Counted from the stretch's first letter, positions 19,642 to 30,237 are shown. The stretch: DNA of 64,000 bases from Raffaelea ambrosiae (GCA_002778195.1 PCDI01000016.1:34332-98331); one strand, 5' to 3'. The notes: generated from the letters alone by a model not told the origin. Program-made: numbers and translations.

Positions 19642-21444
19642 ATGGACTTCAGATCGTTGCCTCCCGAAATCATTTGGATGATTATTGATTACCTTCCGGT
19701 GGAAAAGCAAGACTCCGAAGGCAAGAAACCCCTCGGTCTCGCGCACTATTCGACCATCTCGCGGGACTGGCAGGGCCTCGTGGAGCGCCGCACATTCTCC
19801 AGGATCCGACTGACCCCGGGGCGGCTGCAGACAGCCTTGACGAGCAAAACACTGTTCGATGTGCACGGCGCGGGCCGCCACAGGCTGGCATCCATACGCC
19901 AGGTCGACGTCGCTGTCATCCTGCCCGGCTACGACGAAGAAGCACGCAGGCATGTCGAGTCGGATGCCGATCGGGCAGCCAACAATGCTGTCTTTACCAG
20001 CACCATCCTTGGTGTGTTTGAGCTGCTCGCACGCGGCCACGCTGCCCACGCGTTCTCGGCCCATGCCGAGGTCCAGCTCTCCCTCTCGGTGCACTGCCCG
20101 ACGGATGTCCACGGTGCGCAATACATGCTGCGTGAACGAAGGCGCGCCTGGGGCAGGCGTCCCGACGATATACTGAGAGATCGATACAACAACTCGTACA
20201 TCGAACTCCATGTGCAAGGCGGAGCGGCAGATGAGCCAGCCACGGGGCCCGGGCCATCAGAGGATGGGCGGCGGCGTGGCGACGGCAATGACGGCCACAG
20301 CCACCTGCCTTTGCCCGCTCGCCTGCCTCGGCTTCCCATGATCACGTCTTTCACAAGGCGGCGGCGGCGCACGTACCGGCACATTGACCCGGTCGCCATG
20401 GTCACCATTGCCTCCCGCCTGCCGCGCCTCCACACAATCAACTGGTCCATCTACGACGGTGAGAAGCGCGATCTGGCTGGCCGGCGTGCCCGGCGCGCGG
20501 CTTTGGGGAGGGCGTTGGTGCACCTGCCACCGTCTCTGGCCAATGTGAGGCTCTCTCTACAATATTCGGTCGAGGACGACCGTGTGGAGCATCCCATACC
20601 CTTGCTCGATGGCGACAACGACAAGGCCGACGAGGGAAGTGGAAGCGCCAGCTTGGTATCATCACCACCATCGTCGTCGTCGTCGTCGTCGTCCCAGGAT
20701 CCCCTAAGCACGGCATTGGGTCGATTGGCTCGCCGGACGAGAACCTTTACCCTATCCGCCACGCTCATCACCAAACTCTTCTGGACGGCTCTGGCTTCGG
20801 CAACGGATGACGACAACGACAACGGCAGCGGTGCCGCGTCACCGCCGGCTCTCACCTCCCTTGTCGTCACACACAACGCAGTGGCCCCCACGGGCAAACG
20901 ACTGAGTCTTCTACCGCCGCGCGAACCTGACTTTATCAAGTACGACTCGTGCTGCCGGTCGGCGCACCTGCCGCCGCCTCACTATTCGGACGACCTGCAC
21001 TATCTGCCCCTGGAGGACGTGCATCCCGACTTTCGCCGCGTGCATCCCGATCCGGCGTCCTGGAGCGAGATTCTGCACCACAGCGGCCGCGCGGTCGCCC
21101 ACCTGCCCAACCTCAGGCATCTCCAGGCGAACATCGGCCAGAGACGAGACCGTATCTGTGAGGCCACCTACCGAGCCGCATCGGCCACAGTCACGTTTGC
21201 CTCCTACCCCCCGGAGCCTTCCTCCTACATCAAGTCGCGCATGACGCGTCCCTCGCCACTGTCGGTGCCGGGTCTCTTCCAACCCGACGCAGACGTCCTC
21301 AAGACATGGCAGGAGTCGATCAGGACACAGCTGGGCATACCGGACACGGCGGTCCGGATCCGGGTTCAAAACATCACGTCGGAGGACTACCGGTATCCGT
21401 TGCCAAGAACGCCGCTCCAGCCTTACATCTATAGAAGAATATGA
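19642..21444 (+). CDS. F-box-like domain protein
   Basis: One exon, 600 residues, starting at a true ATG. The first ~50 residues (MDFRSLPPEIIWMIIDYLP, then a Ser-x-x-Trp near 45) fit an F-box-like fold, which in SCF ubiquitin ligases binds Skp1. The rest shows no leucine-rich, WD40 or kelch pattern. It contains low-complexity insertions, notably a Ser run encoded by (TCG)n at about 20668-20692 and an Asp/Asn run near 20805-20825. Large families of such divergent F-box-like proteins are common in filamentous ascomycetes. The product is probably a cytosolic or nuclear substrate adaptor; its target cannot be guessed. Confidence 0.65.
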   Translation: MDFRSLPPEIIWMIIDYLPVEKQDSEGKKPLGLAHYSTISRDWQGLVERRTFSRIRLTPGRLQTALTSKTLFDVHGAGRHRLASIRQVDVAVILPGYDEEARRHVESDADRAANNAVFTSTILGVFELLARGHAAHAFSAHAEVQLSLSVHCPTDVHGAQYMLRERRRAWGRRPDDILRDRYNNSYIELHVQGGAADEPATGPGPSEDGRRRGDGNDGHSHLPLPARLPRLPMITSFTRRRRRTYRHIDPVAMVTIASRLPRLHTINWSIYDGEKRDLAGRRARRAALGRALVHLPPSLANVRLSLQYSVEDDRVEHPIPLLDGDNDKADEGSGSASLVSSPPSSSSSSSSQDPLSTALGRLARRTRTFTLSATLITKLFWTALASATDDDNDNGSGAASPPALTSLVVTHNAVAPTGKRLSLLPPREPDFIKYDSCCRSAHLPPPHYSDDLHYLPLEDVHPDFRRVHPDPASWSEILHHSGRAVAHLPNLRHLQANIGQRRDRICEATYRAASATVTFASYPPEPSSYIKSRMTRPSPLSVPGLFQPDADVLKTWQESIRTQLGIPDTAVRIRVQNITSEDYRYPLPRTPLQPYIYRRI

Positions 21445-22061
21445 AAGACAAGAAGAAATGAAATATAAAAAAAAGGGGGGGGTTGTAGGATTGCAGTATA
21501 CGTCTTCATTTCTTCCTTTCTTTTATAAAAAAAAACTCTCAAAGTCGTTCACAGCCAATTTGAAAAGAACACGTTCGTGCCAGACGAAACTCTGTGTATG
21601 TATGATGGTATTGTTGGTCCTCGGAAATACAAACGCAGTTCAACAGATTTTTTATTTTTCTTTTTCTTTTTTTTGGCATTACTAGCTTGTAAAGTTCTCT
21701 ATTAGGGGAGAGCAGGCACCCGAGTAAAAAAAGCAAAGCCCCACCATCCTCTAAAAAGAATGTGGAAAAGTGATCTATAAGCTTAGCTACAGATACACAT
21801 TGCTGCTGTTGTTGTTGTTGTTGTTGTTTGGTTGTGGTGGTGGAGTTGAGGAGGAAGAGTATTAGTAAATTGAGAAGATGTATTCCCCCAAACAAGCAAA
21901 GACTGTTCCACCTCGTTGGGGGGTCTCGTTTCGCTTTTTGTTTATGTTGATTGGTTGATTATTTGTTTCTTGGTTTATTATTGATTTTTTTGCCTCTTTT
22001 GTTTGTTCTTTGAGACGGTTGTTTTGCTTTATTTTTTTCTGTTTGAGCAAGAGCTCGAAAT
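21445..22061. other. AT-rich convergent intergenic region
   Basis: This spacer is rich in A and T homopolymers and has a TTG/CAA triplet run near 21800-21830. No gene or RNA is recognised. Confidence 0.7.
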
Positions 22062-23578
22062 TCAATCAGAGTTCTCCTCGTCGTTGTTGGTGTTCTCCTG
22101 GACTGGAGCCTCGTCCTGGGCGACCATGGCCGAGTCGGAGGTGCCAAAGTACGCGCGGAAGAGCTTGCGGAAGGCCCCCCGGAGGACGCGGCCGACCAGG
22201 CGGCGGAACTTGCGCTTGAGCTTCTTGCGCAGGCCCCGGACCTCCTCCTTGTTCTCGGCCTCGGCAGCCACGGCAGCATCGGTGACGCGGCCGTCCAGGC
22301 AGTGGACAAAGTCCTCCGCGGCCGTCAGCACAGGGTGGATGTGCTCGCCGACAGCGTGCATGCCGAGCGTGTGGATGACGTGGTGGGCCGTGCCGGTGAT
22401 CTCGTGGATGATCAGGGTGGCCTTGTCGATGATGCAGGCGCCGTGGCAGTCGTGGTCGTGGTGGAACAGCGAGGGGTGGTGGTGGTGGAAGGGCAGCAGG
22501 TGGTGGTGGTGGTGCTTCTTCTTGCCGTCGCGGTGGTGGCCATGGAAGAGGTTGTGGAGGAGGTGGTGGATATGGTGGTGGTGGTGGTGGTGCTTCTCGT
22601 CGTTCTCCTCCTCCTCCTCCTGAGGAGCCGTCTCCTCGACGTGCTCCTCCTTGGGCTCCGGGCCAGGGCGGTGAGGGCACTTGCTGCTGGGGCACGTGCC
22701 GTGAGGAAGGGGGGAGGGCTCACCGCTTTCGTGGTGGTGATGGTGGTGGTGGAGGAGGTGGTGGTGGGGCTCCTCACCATCGTCGTTGTCCTCCTCGTGG
22801 TGGTGGTGGTGGTGGTCGACCACCTTGATGCCCAGGGCCTTGATGGCCTTGCGGGCGTGGACGAGGACCTTGTGCAGCCTCTTCAGAGTCGGAGCAATGC
22901 TCTCAGCCAGATCATGGGCCTGGTCCTCCGTCAGGTGGAACGGGGCGTGGTTGACGGTGCGGTCTGGGAAAATGTGCGTTAGCATGAGTCGGGACCCCTC
23001 CCTTTTCGAGACTGTTCTCAGAAAAAAAGATGTTGTAGCTTACTGATGGCGAACGAGATGTCAAAGACACGGGTGGCCACGTGGTCCAGAATTACCGAAG
23101 CATTGTTCATGATCTTGTGCGGCAGGTCCAGAACAATGTTCGATCCGTGGTGGTGCTTGTGGGCAGCCTCGACGGCTTCGATGGCGTCGATTGCATCGAA
23201 AGCCTCGACAGCCTCGGCCGCCTCGGCAGCCTCAACAGTCTCGACGACGTCAACGTTCTCGATGGCGTCAACAGCCTTTACGGCATCGACGGCGTTGACG
23301 GCATTGGCGGCATTGGCGGCATTGACAGCATCGACAGCATCGACATTCTCAGCGGCCTCGACAGCATCGACATTCTCAACGGCCTCGACGGCATCGACAG
23401 CATCGACATTCTCAGCCGCATCGACGGCATCGACAGCATCGACGTTCTCAGCCGCATCGACGGCAGCGAGAGCGTCAACAGCGCCTCCGTTGACGTCGCG
23501 AGGGACGACAAGGCTGGGCAAGGCCAGGCCAGGGGCGGCAGCTGCAATGCCCAGGAGGAAGACAGTGCTGAATTTCAT
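22062..23578 (-). CDS. Secreted repeat protein with histidine-rich domain and cationic tail
   Basis: Two exons (23578-23044 and 22963-22062) give 478 residues. The ATG at 23578 starts a clear signal peptide (MKFSTVFLLGIAAAAPGLA) followed by LPSLVVPRD, a possible pro-peptide site. Residues about 30-135 are a periodic Ala/Val/Asp/Glu repeat built on ENVDAVDAV. A linker (HKHHHGSNIVLDLPHK) leads to exon 2. Residues 229-352 hold about 45 histidines, including runs of 6, 7 and 7, mixed with acidic blocks. Residues about 421-450 are strongly basic and amphipathic (LRKKLKRKFRRLVGRVLRG...), and the tail is acidic. I do not recognise the family. His runs of this kind bind Zn, Ni or Cu, so metal binding outside the cell is an inference. 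A TATA-like element lies 166 bp upstream. Confidence 0.75.
23184..23470 (-). repeat. Coding repeat encoding (E)NVDAVDAV units
   Basis: Imperfect 9- to 27-nt units (GACAGCATCGACATTCTCAGC on the plus strand) recur more than ten times and keep the frame. The encoded periodicity alternates Ala/Val with Asp/Glu/Asn. Confidence 0.85.
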
Positions 23579-24894
23579 TGTGCAGAACAAAGAAGAACAG
23601 GGAGAAAAGGGGAGAGTGGTGGGGAAGTGAAGAAAAGGGTGGGAAAGGACTCTCTTGACACAAAACTGTCTTGTCTTGGACAATGGTGAAAGAGGCAGAG
23701 AGGAGGGAAAGTCTGAGCAGCGGGCCGGTCGAGGTGAGCTGGCTATTTATGCTGCGCATCAGAGAGACCATTTGCCCTCTCTGTCGGATTAGGGCATGCA
23801 AAGGTCACATCATAGCGTAGGGTGAGAGATGCCAACAGATGAGAGAAAAAAAAAATTCAAAGACCGTTAGATAGCAAGCGTCGTCGATTCTCCAAGTCTC
23901 GTCACTTCCCGGGGTTTTCCAGGTCGTCCAACCGGGGCTTCATGTACTTTTCTTCCAAGGACACTACGTACATCTACGTGGACGGAACGGAATTTGGTGC
24001 TCAGATCCGGACGTCCCAGAAGCAATCCAAGTCCTCTAAGCCGCATTTGTGCCTTGACCTGGATATTGTATTCAGACCGAGACGGTCTACAGGTGAACGC
24101 ACTTTTCAATCTCCAATGCACATGGATGGCACCCCTATCCTGACCTGAAGATGCTCTCGAGAAACAGGCAGTCCAAAACATCTCTTGCTCCCCATACCTT
24201 GATGGCCCTGAGGGAGTGTAGGTGTTCCAACGCCCTTTGAAAGGAAAACAACGCACCCTGCAAGCGTCAGGGGCTCGTCATTATCCCAAGGAGAGAAGGA
24301 TTGTTGGAAGACGTAGCTACCATAGTAGTATCGCTCCTTCCTAAGTCGGCCACAACTTAGCGTCATTGATTAACCTTTGCGGGACTTTATGGGGTACTGA
24401 CGCAACTACGAGTAATACGCTAGGGACGGTTACATGGTCGCTGTAGCTTAAAATATGGGGCAGTGCATCCCACCCAATTGGGCCGCTTCTCTTACGCACA
24501 AAGAGTCTTGGTGACTACGGGTAGCTTACAGATGACACGCGCCTGTCTCTTGCTGCAAGGACATCAAGGTCCTTCTAGTTTGTACCCTTCATCTTTCATC
24601 CATAGAACCAGTCTATTGAAGGGTTCCAGTGATGTCAACCGCACGCAGGTTTACGTTGCGATGAAGGTCGAAGTGTGAAGGTGGAGGGATTTCTTGCAGA
24701 CTCCTGGGGGAGGATGAGATGCGCCGCTGAATGCGTCGTCGGACGCATTCGTATGGGTGTGAAGAAAAAGAAGACTCCTTGTTCTGATAAAGCATCGTAG
24801 AGTGCATATATAGAGGTAAGTAAAACAGGAAGACAGAATAGGAAGAGGAAAGAAGTACAGAATAGGATATAAAATAAGATAAGACTACAGTAAA
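23579..24894. other. Long intergenic region
   Basis: These 1.3 kb hold the upstream region of the His-rich gene and the downstream region of the CBM18 gene. Only short, unconvincing frames occur and no RNA gene is recognised. Confidence 0.6.
23744..23750 (-). promoter_or_regulatory. TATA-like element of the His-rich gene
   Basis: ATAAATA on the minus strand lies 166 bp upstream of the ATG at 23578. It is a plausible core promoter for a well-expressed secreted protein. Confidence 0.4.
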
Positions 24895-25956
24895 TCAGAT
24901 AAACCGGAAAGCTTGCTCTTCCTTTTCGTTGGAATCCAGCTCCACAGCAGGCGACTCTCCATACTTGTATCGGTTGCTTTTTCCTTGGTCCCCGTCTCCC
25001 TCCACCTCGTAAACAGACGCCCGCGGCACGTGGGGGGGTCCAGTGGCCGCGACCGTCGTGGCCGGCAGCGGCGGCTCCGACCTCAGGGTCACGGGCGACC
25101 GAGCCATGCGGCCGGCTGCGGGACTGGAGCTGGCCAATGATCTGGCGGGCGTATGTGGCGGGGGAAATGCAGAGTAGTTGGTCGAGAAGCTCCCATTCCG
25201 CGTCCTGGTTGTCGTGAGCGCAAGACTCGGGCGCCGTTGCTGCTCTGCTCCCTGTTGGGGTCCCTGTTGGGGGGATTGGACCATCTGCTGCGGAAACGTA
25301 TGCTGGGTCTGGGAACGGCCCATCATGGCATAGCTGGACTCGCTGCCGCTGCCGTCGTTGCCATAGTACTCGCCCGTCACATCATTAATGTAGCCGCCTC
25401 CAAGACCCTTGTTGTTGTTGTCACCCACTGCCATTTGCTGCTGCTGCTGCTGTAGCTTCTTTTTGCTCTGGTACCGGCGAGACCACAGCCAGCCCGCAAT
25501 GCCCAGAGCCACCACGCCACACGTGACGCCCACGGCAATGCCAGCGCCGGCTGCTGGGCTGATGGTTCTTTCAGATTTGCCGCTGCTGTTGCTGCTGCCG
25601 GTAGTAGCCGATGAAGAATCCGCCGCGGCTGATGAGGAGGCCGAGGAGGAAGAAGTGGCAGAGGCCGTGGGCGAAGCCGAAGACGAGCTGCCACATGTGC
25701 CAAACTCGGGTATGCAGCCGGCACCGCAGTAGTCCTCCGTGGAGCCGCAGAAGTTGTGAGAAGAGCAGCAGTCGCCAAAGGTCGAGCCCAGGCAGGTGAG
25801 GGTGCCACCGCAGGTGGCGTTGACGGTGACCTGGAGGCCACTTGCATCGGCAGCCAGTGTCAGGCTGCTGTCACTGTCGCTGGAGGCGTCGCCTCTGGGC
25901 ACCATCAAAGACCTGGCTGCCACGACCGCCACAAAGGAGGCCATACAGAGCCTCAT
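24895..25956 (-). CDS. Membrane-anchored chitin-binding (CBM18, hevein-like) protein
   Basis: One exon, 353 residues from the ATG at 25956; the frame stays open upstream to 26508, but that part reads as untranslated leader. Residues 1-15 are a hydrophobic signal peptide, followed by SLMVPRGD. Eight cysteines at 49, 55, 63, 64, 70, 77, 81 and 88, with CCSSHNFCGSTEDYCGAGC, match the hevein/CBM18 chitin-recognition fold. A Ser/Thr/Ala-rich, probably O-glycosylated stalk (89-130) leads to one transmembrane helix (about 136-158) and a basic stop-transfer RRYQSKKK. The ~190-residue cytoplasmic tail is rich in Gln, Ser and Pro. The layout resembles cell-wall sensors (WSC/Mid2 type) but with a chitin-binding head. 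A wall-integrity role is inferred. Confidence 0.8.
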   Translation of the reverse strand: MRLCMASFVAVVAARSLMVPRGDASSDSDSSLTLAADASGLQVTVNATCGGTLTCLGSTFGDCCSSHNFCGSTEDYCGAGCIPEFGTCGSSSSASPTASATSSSSASSSAAADSSSATTGSSNSSGKSERTISPAAGAGIAVGVTCGVVALGIAGWLWSRRYQSKKKLQQQQQQMAVGDNNNKGLGGGYINDVTGEYYGNDGSGSESSYAMMGRSQTQHTFPQQMVQSPQQGPQQGAEQQRRPSLALTTTRTRNGSFSTNYSAFPPPHTPARSLASSSPAAGRMARSPVTLRSEPPLPATTVAATGPPHVPRASVYEVEGDGDQGKSNRYKYGESPAVELDSNEKEEQAFRFI

Positions 25957-27840
25957 ATTGATACAAGCTTGCAAATAACAACAAAGGAGCAATGAGAAAT
26001 TGCAGTTATTGACTCCTTCCTGGCCAGGGTCGGGGACGAGAAGGAAATGAAAGTGGAGGAAATGGGACAAAAAGGGAAACAATGAGGCGTAGTTCTGTTG
26101 GTTATTTTGGGAAGACTGGGAGGCTATTAAAAGGAACGGGGGGGGGGGGGGGGGGGGGAGAACAAGAGAAGAGAGCCGGTGGCAGAGGATGCAAGAGGAG
26201 TCGGGAACTTCCTCTTCCCAAACCCCCGTCTGGGGCTGTCTGCGCGTCTGGTAGTATGCGGGCAGTCCCCTTATCTTGAAGTCCCCGGGATGTGGCCAGC
26301 TGTGACGACAGGAGCATGAATGTTCCCAGAGAACAGGCATACCACCCATCACTGCGTCTCTGGCTAAGGAATGCAATGCCACGTTCAGTGATATGAGGAC
26401 CGTGCACAGCAAGAGGCGTACCGGGATGTTGGGAGTGACGAAATGGACTTCGCTTAAGAATGGCCATTGTCTGCTGAGAGAGACTTTGAATGGGCCTCCC
26501 GCAAACACCGCCTAGTTTGGTTGGGCCTTCACCAAGTCTCTGAACCGAATGGACACATGGATTGTGCCGCTGCAACCTCCTGTAACAAGCACTGGCCAGG
26601 ATCGTCCCGCTCTGGGCGCGAACGGTGCTGTCGACGCTCGTAGCCAATGGCGTCTCGGTCCTGGTGTCGTCAAAGGACGGAACGCATGGCGAGGTTTGCG
26701 GGTGGCACAGCCCAGACGATCGCCAGATATGGGTCAGGTCGCCCTCTTCCCAGGCTCGACGGGAAAAAGACGCTATACTTAGTCGGGCGATCACCCTTGC
26801 TCTGCGTTGCTCTTCGTGGGGAGGGGAGTCCGTGTGTACATCTGGTGGAGTCGGTGTGTCCCAGCAGGGCTGTGCGGATTGACAAAAGGAAAAAGGCTGG
26901 TTCTCCTGCAACTATGGGTTGCATCCAGGACGGGCGAGGGCATTGCAAGCCAAGCGCACGGATGCTCTTTTTCAGGATGCAGCATGCTGGCCACGGTGAA
27001 ACGTCTGCTGTTGATTTGGGGTTTTTTTTTTGATCACCCTTTTGTGGCTGGCCCTATGAGGATTGTCTAGCAAGACAGAATGGCTACCATGGAAGACTGC
27101 ATTTGGGGCCAAGAAGAGGCTCTGTCCAGGCAAACAGTCCTTCTTGCTTCACAATGGAAAGATGACCGTCATGGTTTCTGTCTCCTTTGGCCTGGCGGAA
27201 GTTTTGTGCCCTCGATCATCTGGCAACCCTCTCTGATGGGGGATCTGCAGCCTCAATCACATTGTGTGTTTGCATCACATTGTGCTTGCATTGTTATCTT
27301 GAAAATGTTTTTTTCAAGAAGTCGAAGAAGGGTGGGCGACTGGACTGTTGGTGATAACGTGCATGGTAACAGTGACTGGGCCGTTGGGTTTCAACTATGA
27401 CAATTTGTAAATTTGTATGCACCCTCTCGTTATGCTTCTTATCCTCATCTTTTCTGGGGGTTTTCTTTTCTGATACATCTTCCCTGTTGAAGGATTTGGG
27501 GCGGCCAGAGATTTGCGTTGCCTTTTTGCACCATGCCAGAAAATGAACACAAATTCAACTGGGGGGGAGAAAACTTTCACGTTTCACCTCTCTCTCTCCA
27601 ACATGTTTTTTCTTCCCGCTTGGAGTGAAACTGCAAACCCTCCCAAAGAAAACTAGTCTGGTTGCCACCTTCCCTGTTCGTGATGCCGTTGCATACCCGT
27701 ACATCGTACATATGCAGCGAGGCAATTGTCATCCTTTTTTTTTTCTGACGATTCCTTTCAACCAATTTTTTGTCATTTCGTCAGGCGACACAATCCAACC
27801 CCATAATTTGTAGTTGGGATTTCTTCGGACCCTGATAGCC
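25957..27840. other. Long intergenic region with G21 tract
   Basis: This 1.9-kb gap shows no recognisable gene. The open frames in it (for example 26102-26911 minus) lack domain features or are leader sequence of the CBM18 gene. A 21-G run lies at 26138-26158. Confidence 0.6.
26138..26158. repeat. G21 homopolymer
   Basis: The longest homopolymer noted in the window, about 180 bp upstream of the CBM18 start codon. Confidence 0.9.
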
Positions 27841-28829
27841 CTATTCCCTGCTCAGCCTGGCGGCCATGGTACGCAGACGAGGCGCGTTGGCATCCACCAT
27901 GGGACTCATCCAGACCGTCTCCTCGTGGTCGTCGTACGCCTCCCACTTCTGGCACCGCACGGCCGTGCGGCCCATCAGCGTGGGCGCCGCGTTGATGTAC
28001 ACTGTCTCGTACGCGCCAGCGGGGACGCAAAACGTCTCGTGAAAGGCGCAAATGTGGCGGTGGCCGCAGTTCCGCAGCCAGAGGTAGCCCTCCGTATGGA
28101 TGGGGTCGTGGGCAAACCGGCGGAGGCCGTCCACGTCCTGGAAGTACATGACGTACATCAGCGTGTCGTGTGGGCCACGGTCGCCGCCGCGGAAGCAGGT
28201 CGTGCCCAGGAGCCCGTAGCGGCTCTCTTTGCCCTCGGCTGCGCTCTTGTGGCGGTCTTCCTTGAGCGCGCGCATCATGGCACGGAAGTGCTCGGTGGCC
28301 TCCATGGCACCGGGCGAGAAGACGCCCAGCGGATGGTTGAAGCGGACGCCAAAGTGGAAGACGACCAGCGGCTGCGCGGCCGGGACGGTGCCGTACCGTC
28401 CGGTGTCTTTGAAGGGAAGCTGCGCGGTCGAGCGACCATCGACAATGTCCCTGATGAACGAGTTGTTCTTCTTGAAGAGCAGGGCCTGGGCCAGTGTCGT
28501 GACGATGGAGTTCATGCCCAGGACGGCCGCGGGGACACAACTCCATGGCCAGGGGATGACGGCGGAGACGCCGATCTGCAGGACGGCACCGATGAGGCAC
28601 AGGGTGCGAAGGCGGAAGAAGTCTTTGAAGACAAACTGCCGGTGAATGTGAGATGAAGTAGACTGGGAAGTTGGTTGGGAGCCCAGAATGAACCTACGCT
28701 CTTACGAAGATCCTCTTCCACAGGCGACGGCACCTCCTTGGCGGGCTCCACAAGCCCGACAAAGTCGTCGTTTTTCGAAATTGGCGGATAGGCCATTGGT
28801 GCTAGCAAAGGTGATGACTCGTTTTCCAT
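27841..28829 (-). CDS. af470-like monooxygenase family protein (formerly DUF4188)
   Basis: Two exons (28829-28698, 28635-27841) give 308 residues. The ATG at 28829 begins MENESSPLLAP. The donor GTAGGT after AGC and the acceptor ggCAG join in phase 0 to give LRKSFVFKDFFRLRTL. A hydrophobic stretch (LCLIGAVLQIGVSAVIPWPW) may anchor the protein in a membrane. The remainder has the family pattern in order: PLVVFHFGVRFNHPLGVFSPG, YGLLGTTCF, TLMYVMYFQDVDGLRRFAHD, HICAFHETFCVPAGAYETVYIN and a final MGRT. The family, named after a fumagillin-cluster enzyme, is often found in secondary metabolism, but no biosynthetic core gene lies nearby. The donor is not the commonest, so the exon junction is less sure than the family. 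Confidence 0.75.
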
Positions 28830-29467
28830 TTCCTCTGTTGTTTTCAGATTGTTTCCCAAAGTTATGGATGCTCTTTGGCCTGTCAAAGGAAAGCACCAGT
28901 GGCGGGGGGCTCATTTATGTATTGTGCTACAGCACGACGTAGGCTGGACGTCAAACGATGCCCTCGACTGGAGTTGCTGCCTGACAGGACGATACACAAA
29001 AGTCTCGCGTCCGATCAGACCAGTATCGGAATGAGACTCTGTCTGAGTGGTGCCCAGGTCTACATGAACGATGTTGTGGGTGTAACGGGGCACACAAAGG
29101 ATGGTTGGCATCGAGTTTCACAGTGTCTTGTCGTGGAGGGGGGCGAGATGCATTACATGTTGGTGACAACGCAAGAACAATGCAACGTGAATTCATTGTG
29201 AGTGTATTGTGAGCGTAATGTGAGCACATCCTCGTTTGACTGGCCGGTCTTGCCTGTTTGCGGCTTTTGGTTGTTCGGGAGCATGTGAGGTTCGCTCCTT
29301 CCTGTCCAACCGCACCTTCCTGTTGGAACGGCAAGTTGCCATCGGAACAAATGTCTCACCGACGGCGCAGGACTCATGATAAGAAAAATCACGGGACAAA
29401 GTAGGCAACAGAAGACTGTGTGCCCAAAAACCGACCACCACCAACAGTCCCTCTCTCGCTCTCTCTG
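28830..29467. other. Intergenic region upstream of the monooxygenase gene
   Basis: No gene or RNA is recognised in this 640-bp stretch. Confidence 0.55.
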
Positions 29468-29760
29468 TCAAAAGCCCTCTCCCTGCTTCTGGCTGGCCAC
29501 CCAACCATCCACGTCCTTTTCGAAGTCCGGCTGGTACAACCAGCCGAGATCGAACGGTTCGTGGCCAACACCCGCAGCAAAGACGGCGTCACCCGACGGC
29601 ATACGACGCAGGTCGATCTGGTGGTTGAGGGCGAACTTGGCAGCTCCTACGAAGCGGAGATTCTTTCCTCCCAGCACTGCTGGCCGCAGTTGCGCAAAGA
29701 GCGAGCGAAGCTCCGGTGGACTCTCAGCCTGATCCCAGTGATGGGGACAGCATAACTAAG
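29468..29760 (-). CDS. Unrecognised gene, probable last exon
   Basis: The minus-strand frame ending at the TGA at 29468-29470 reads like real protein: CCPHHWDQAESPPELRSLF, then LGGKNLRFVGAAKFALNHQ, RRMPSGDAVFAAG and a soluble C-terminus (DFEKDVDGWVASQKQ). No ATG opens it. An in-frame TAG overlaps a good acceptor (gcttgcttAG, ending about 29761), which suggests an exon starting near 29760. A candidate first exon begins with the ATG at 30022 (MSTPYLLTANFT), where a GTAATA donor would be in phase, but the join is unproven. I do not recognise the family. It could also be a relic. Confidence 0.4.
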
Positions 29761-30237
29761 CAAGCAGTCTCCTGCTATTCGGAACCTGGGGATACGTTTC
29801 TTTGGCCCGCAGACCGTGACAAAGCCGTGCGTGTACGTCAGCAGGGCTGAGCAGGCAAGCCGCAGCCGAGGAACAACACACAAGCAGCCTCGCGGGATGT
29901 TTCACAGGCCACCTCCACCTACATCACCGAATTGCAGCAGCATACTCACTGTAGCCGGCTACAACCGCTCTACGTTTATGTGTTATTACGGTAAAGTTGG
30001 CCGTGAGCAGATACGGTGTTGACATGGTGGAGCGCCAAGCAGCCCGGTCAGCACCGGCCAGACAAGACACAGAACTGCGACGGAAGGGGAACCATGTTGG
30101 GCCGACAGAAGAAACCGGCAGTTGGAAAACACAGAGGACAAGCATAGGAGCAAGTGGCAGAAGATGCAACAAGGTGTGAATCATAGGCAATTTTTCAATA
30201 TACAATCTCTTATCGATCTTTCACCACCCCATCCACT
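29761..30237. other. Gap before MET10, possible upstream exon of the unrecognised gene
   Basis: Apart from the possible exon starting at 30022 on the minus strand, nothing is recognised here. Confidence 0.4.

Noticed and set aside
22140..22235. Calling the His-rich protein a toxin or antimicrobial
   Set aside because: The basic helix alone is not evidence of toxicity, and no known family or processing pattern supports it.
22302..22982. Val-rich plus-strand open frame
   Set aside because: It is the complement of the His-codon runs (GTG/GTA opposite CAC/TAC-type codons) and is explained by the repeat.
26102..26911. 269-codon minus-strand open frame
   Set aside because: It lacks domain features and crosses a G21 homopolymer; it is probably leader sequence upstream of the CBM18 gene.
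27841..30237. A secondary-metabolite gene cluster around the af470-like monooxygenase
   Set aside because: No polyketide synthase, peptide synthetase, terpene cyclase, P450 or cluster regulator lies nearby.
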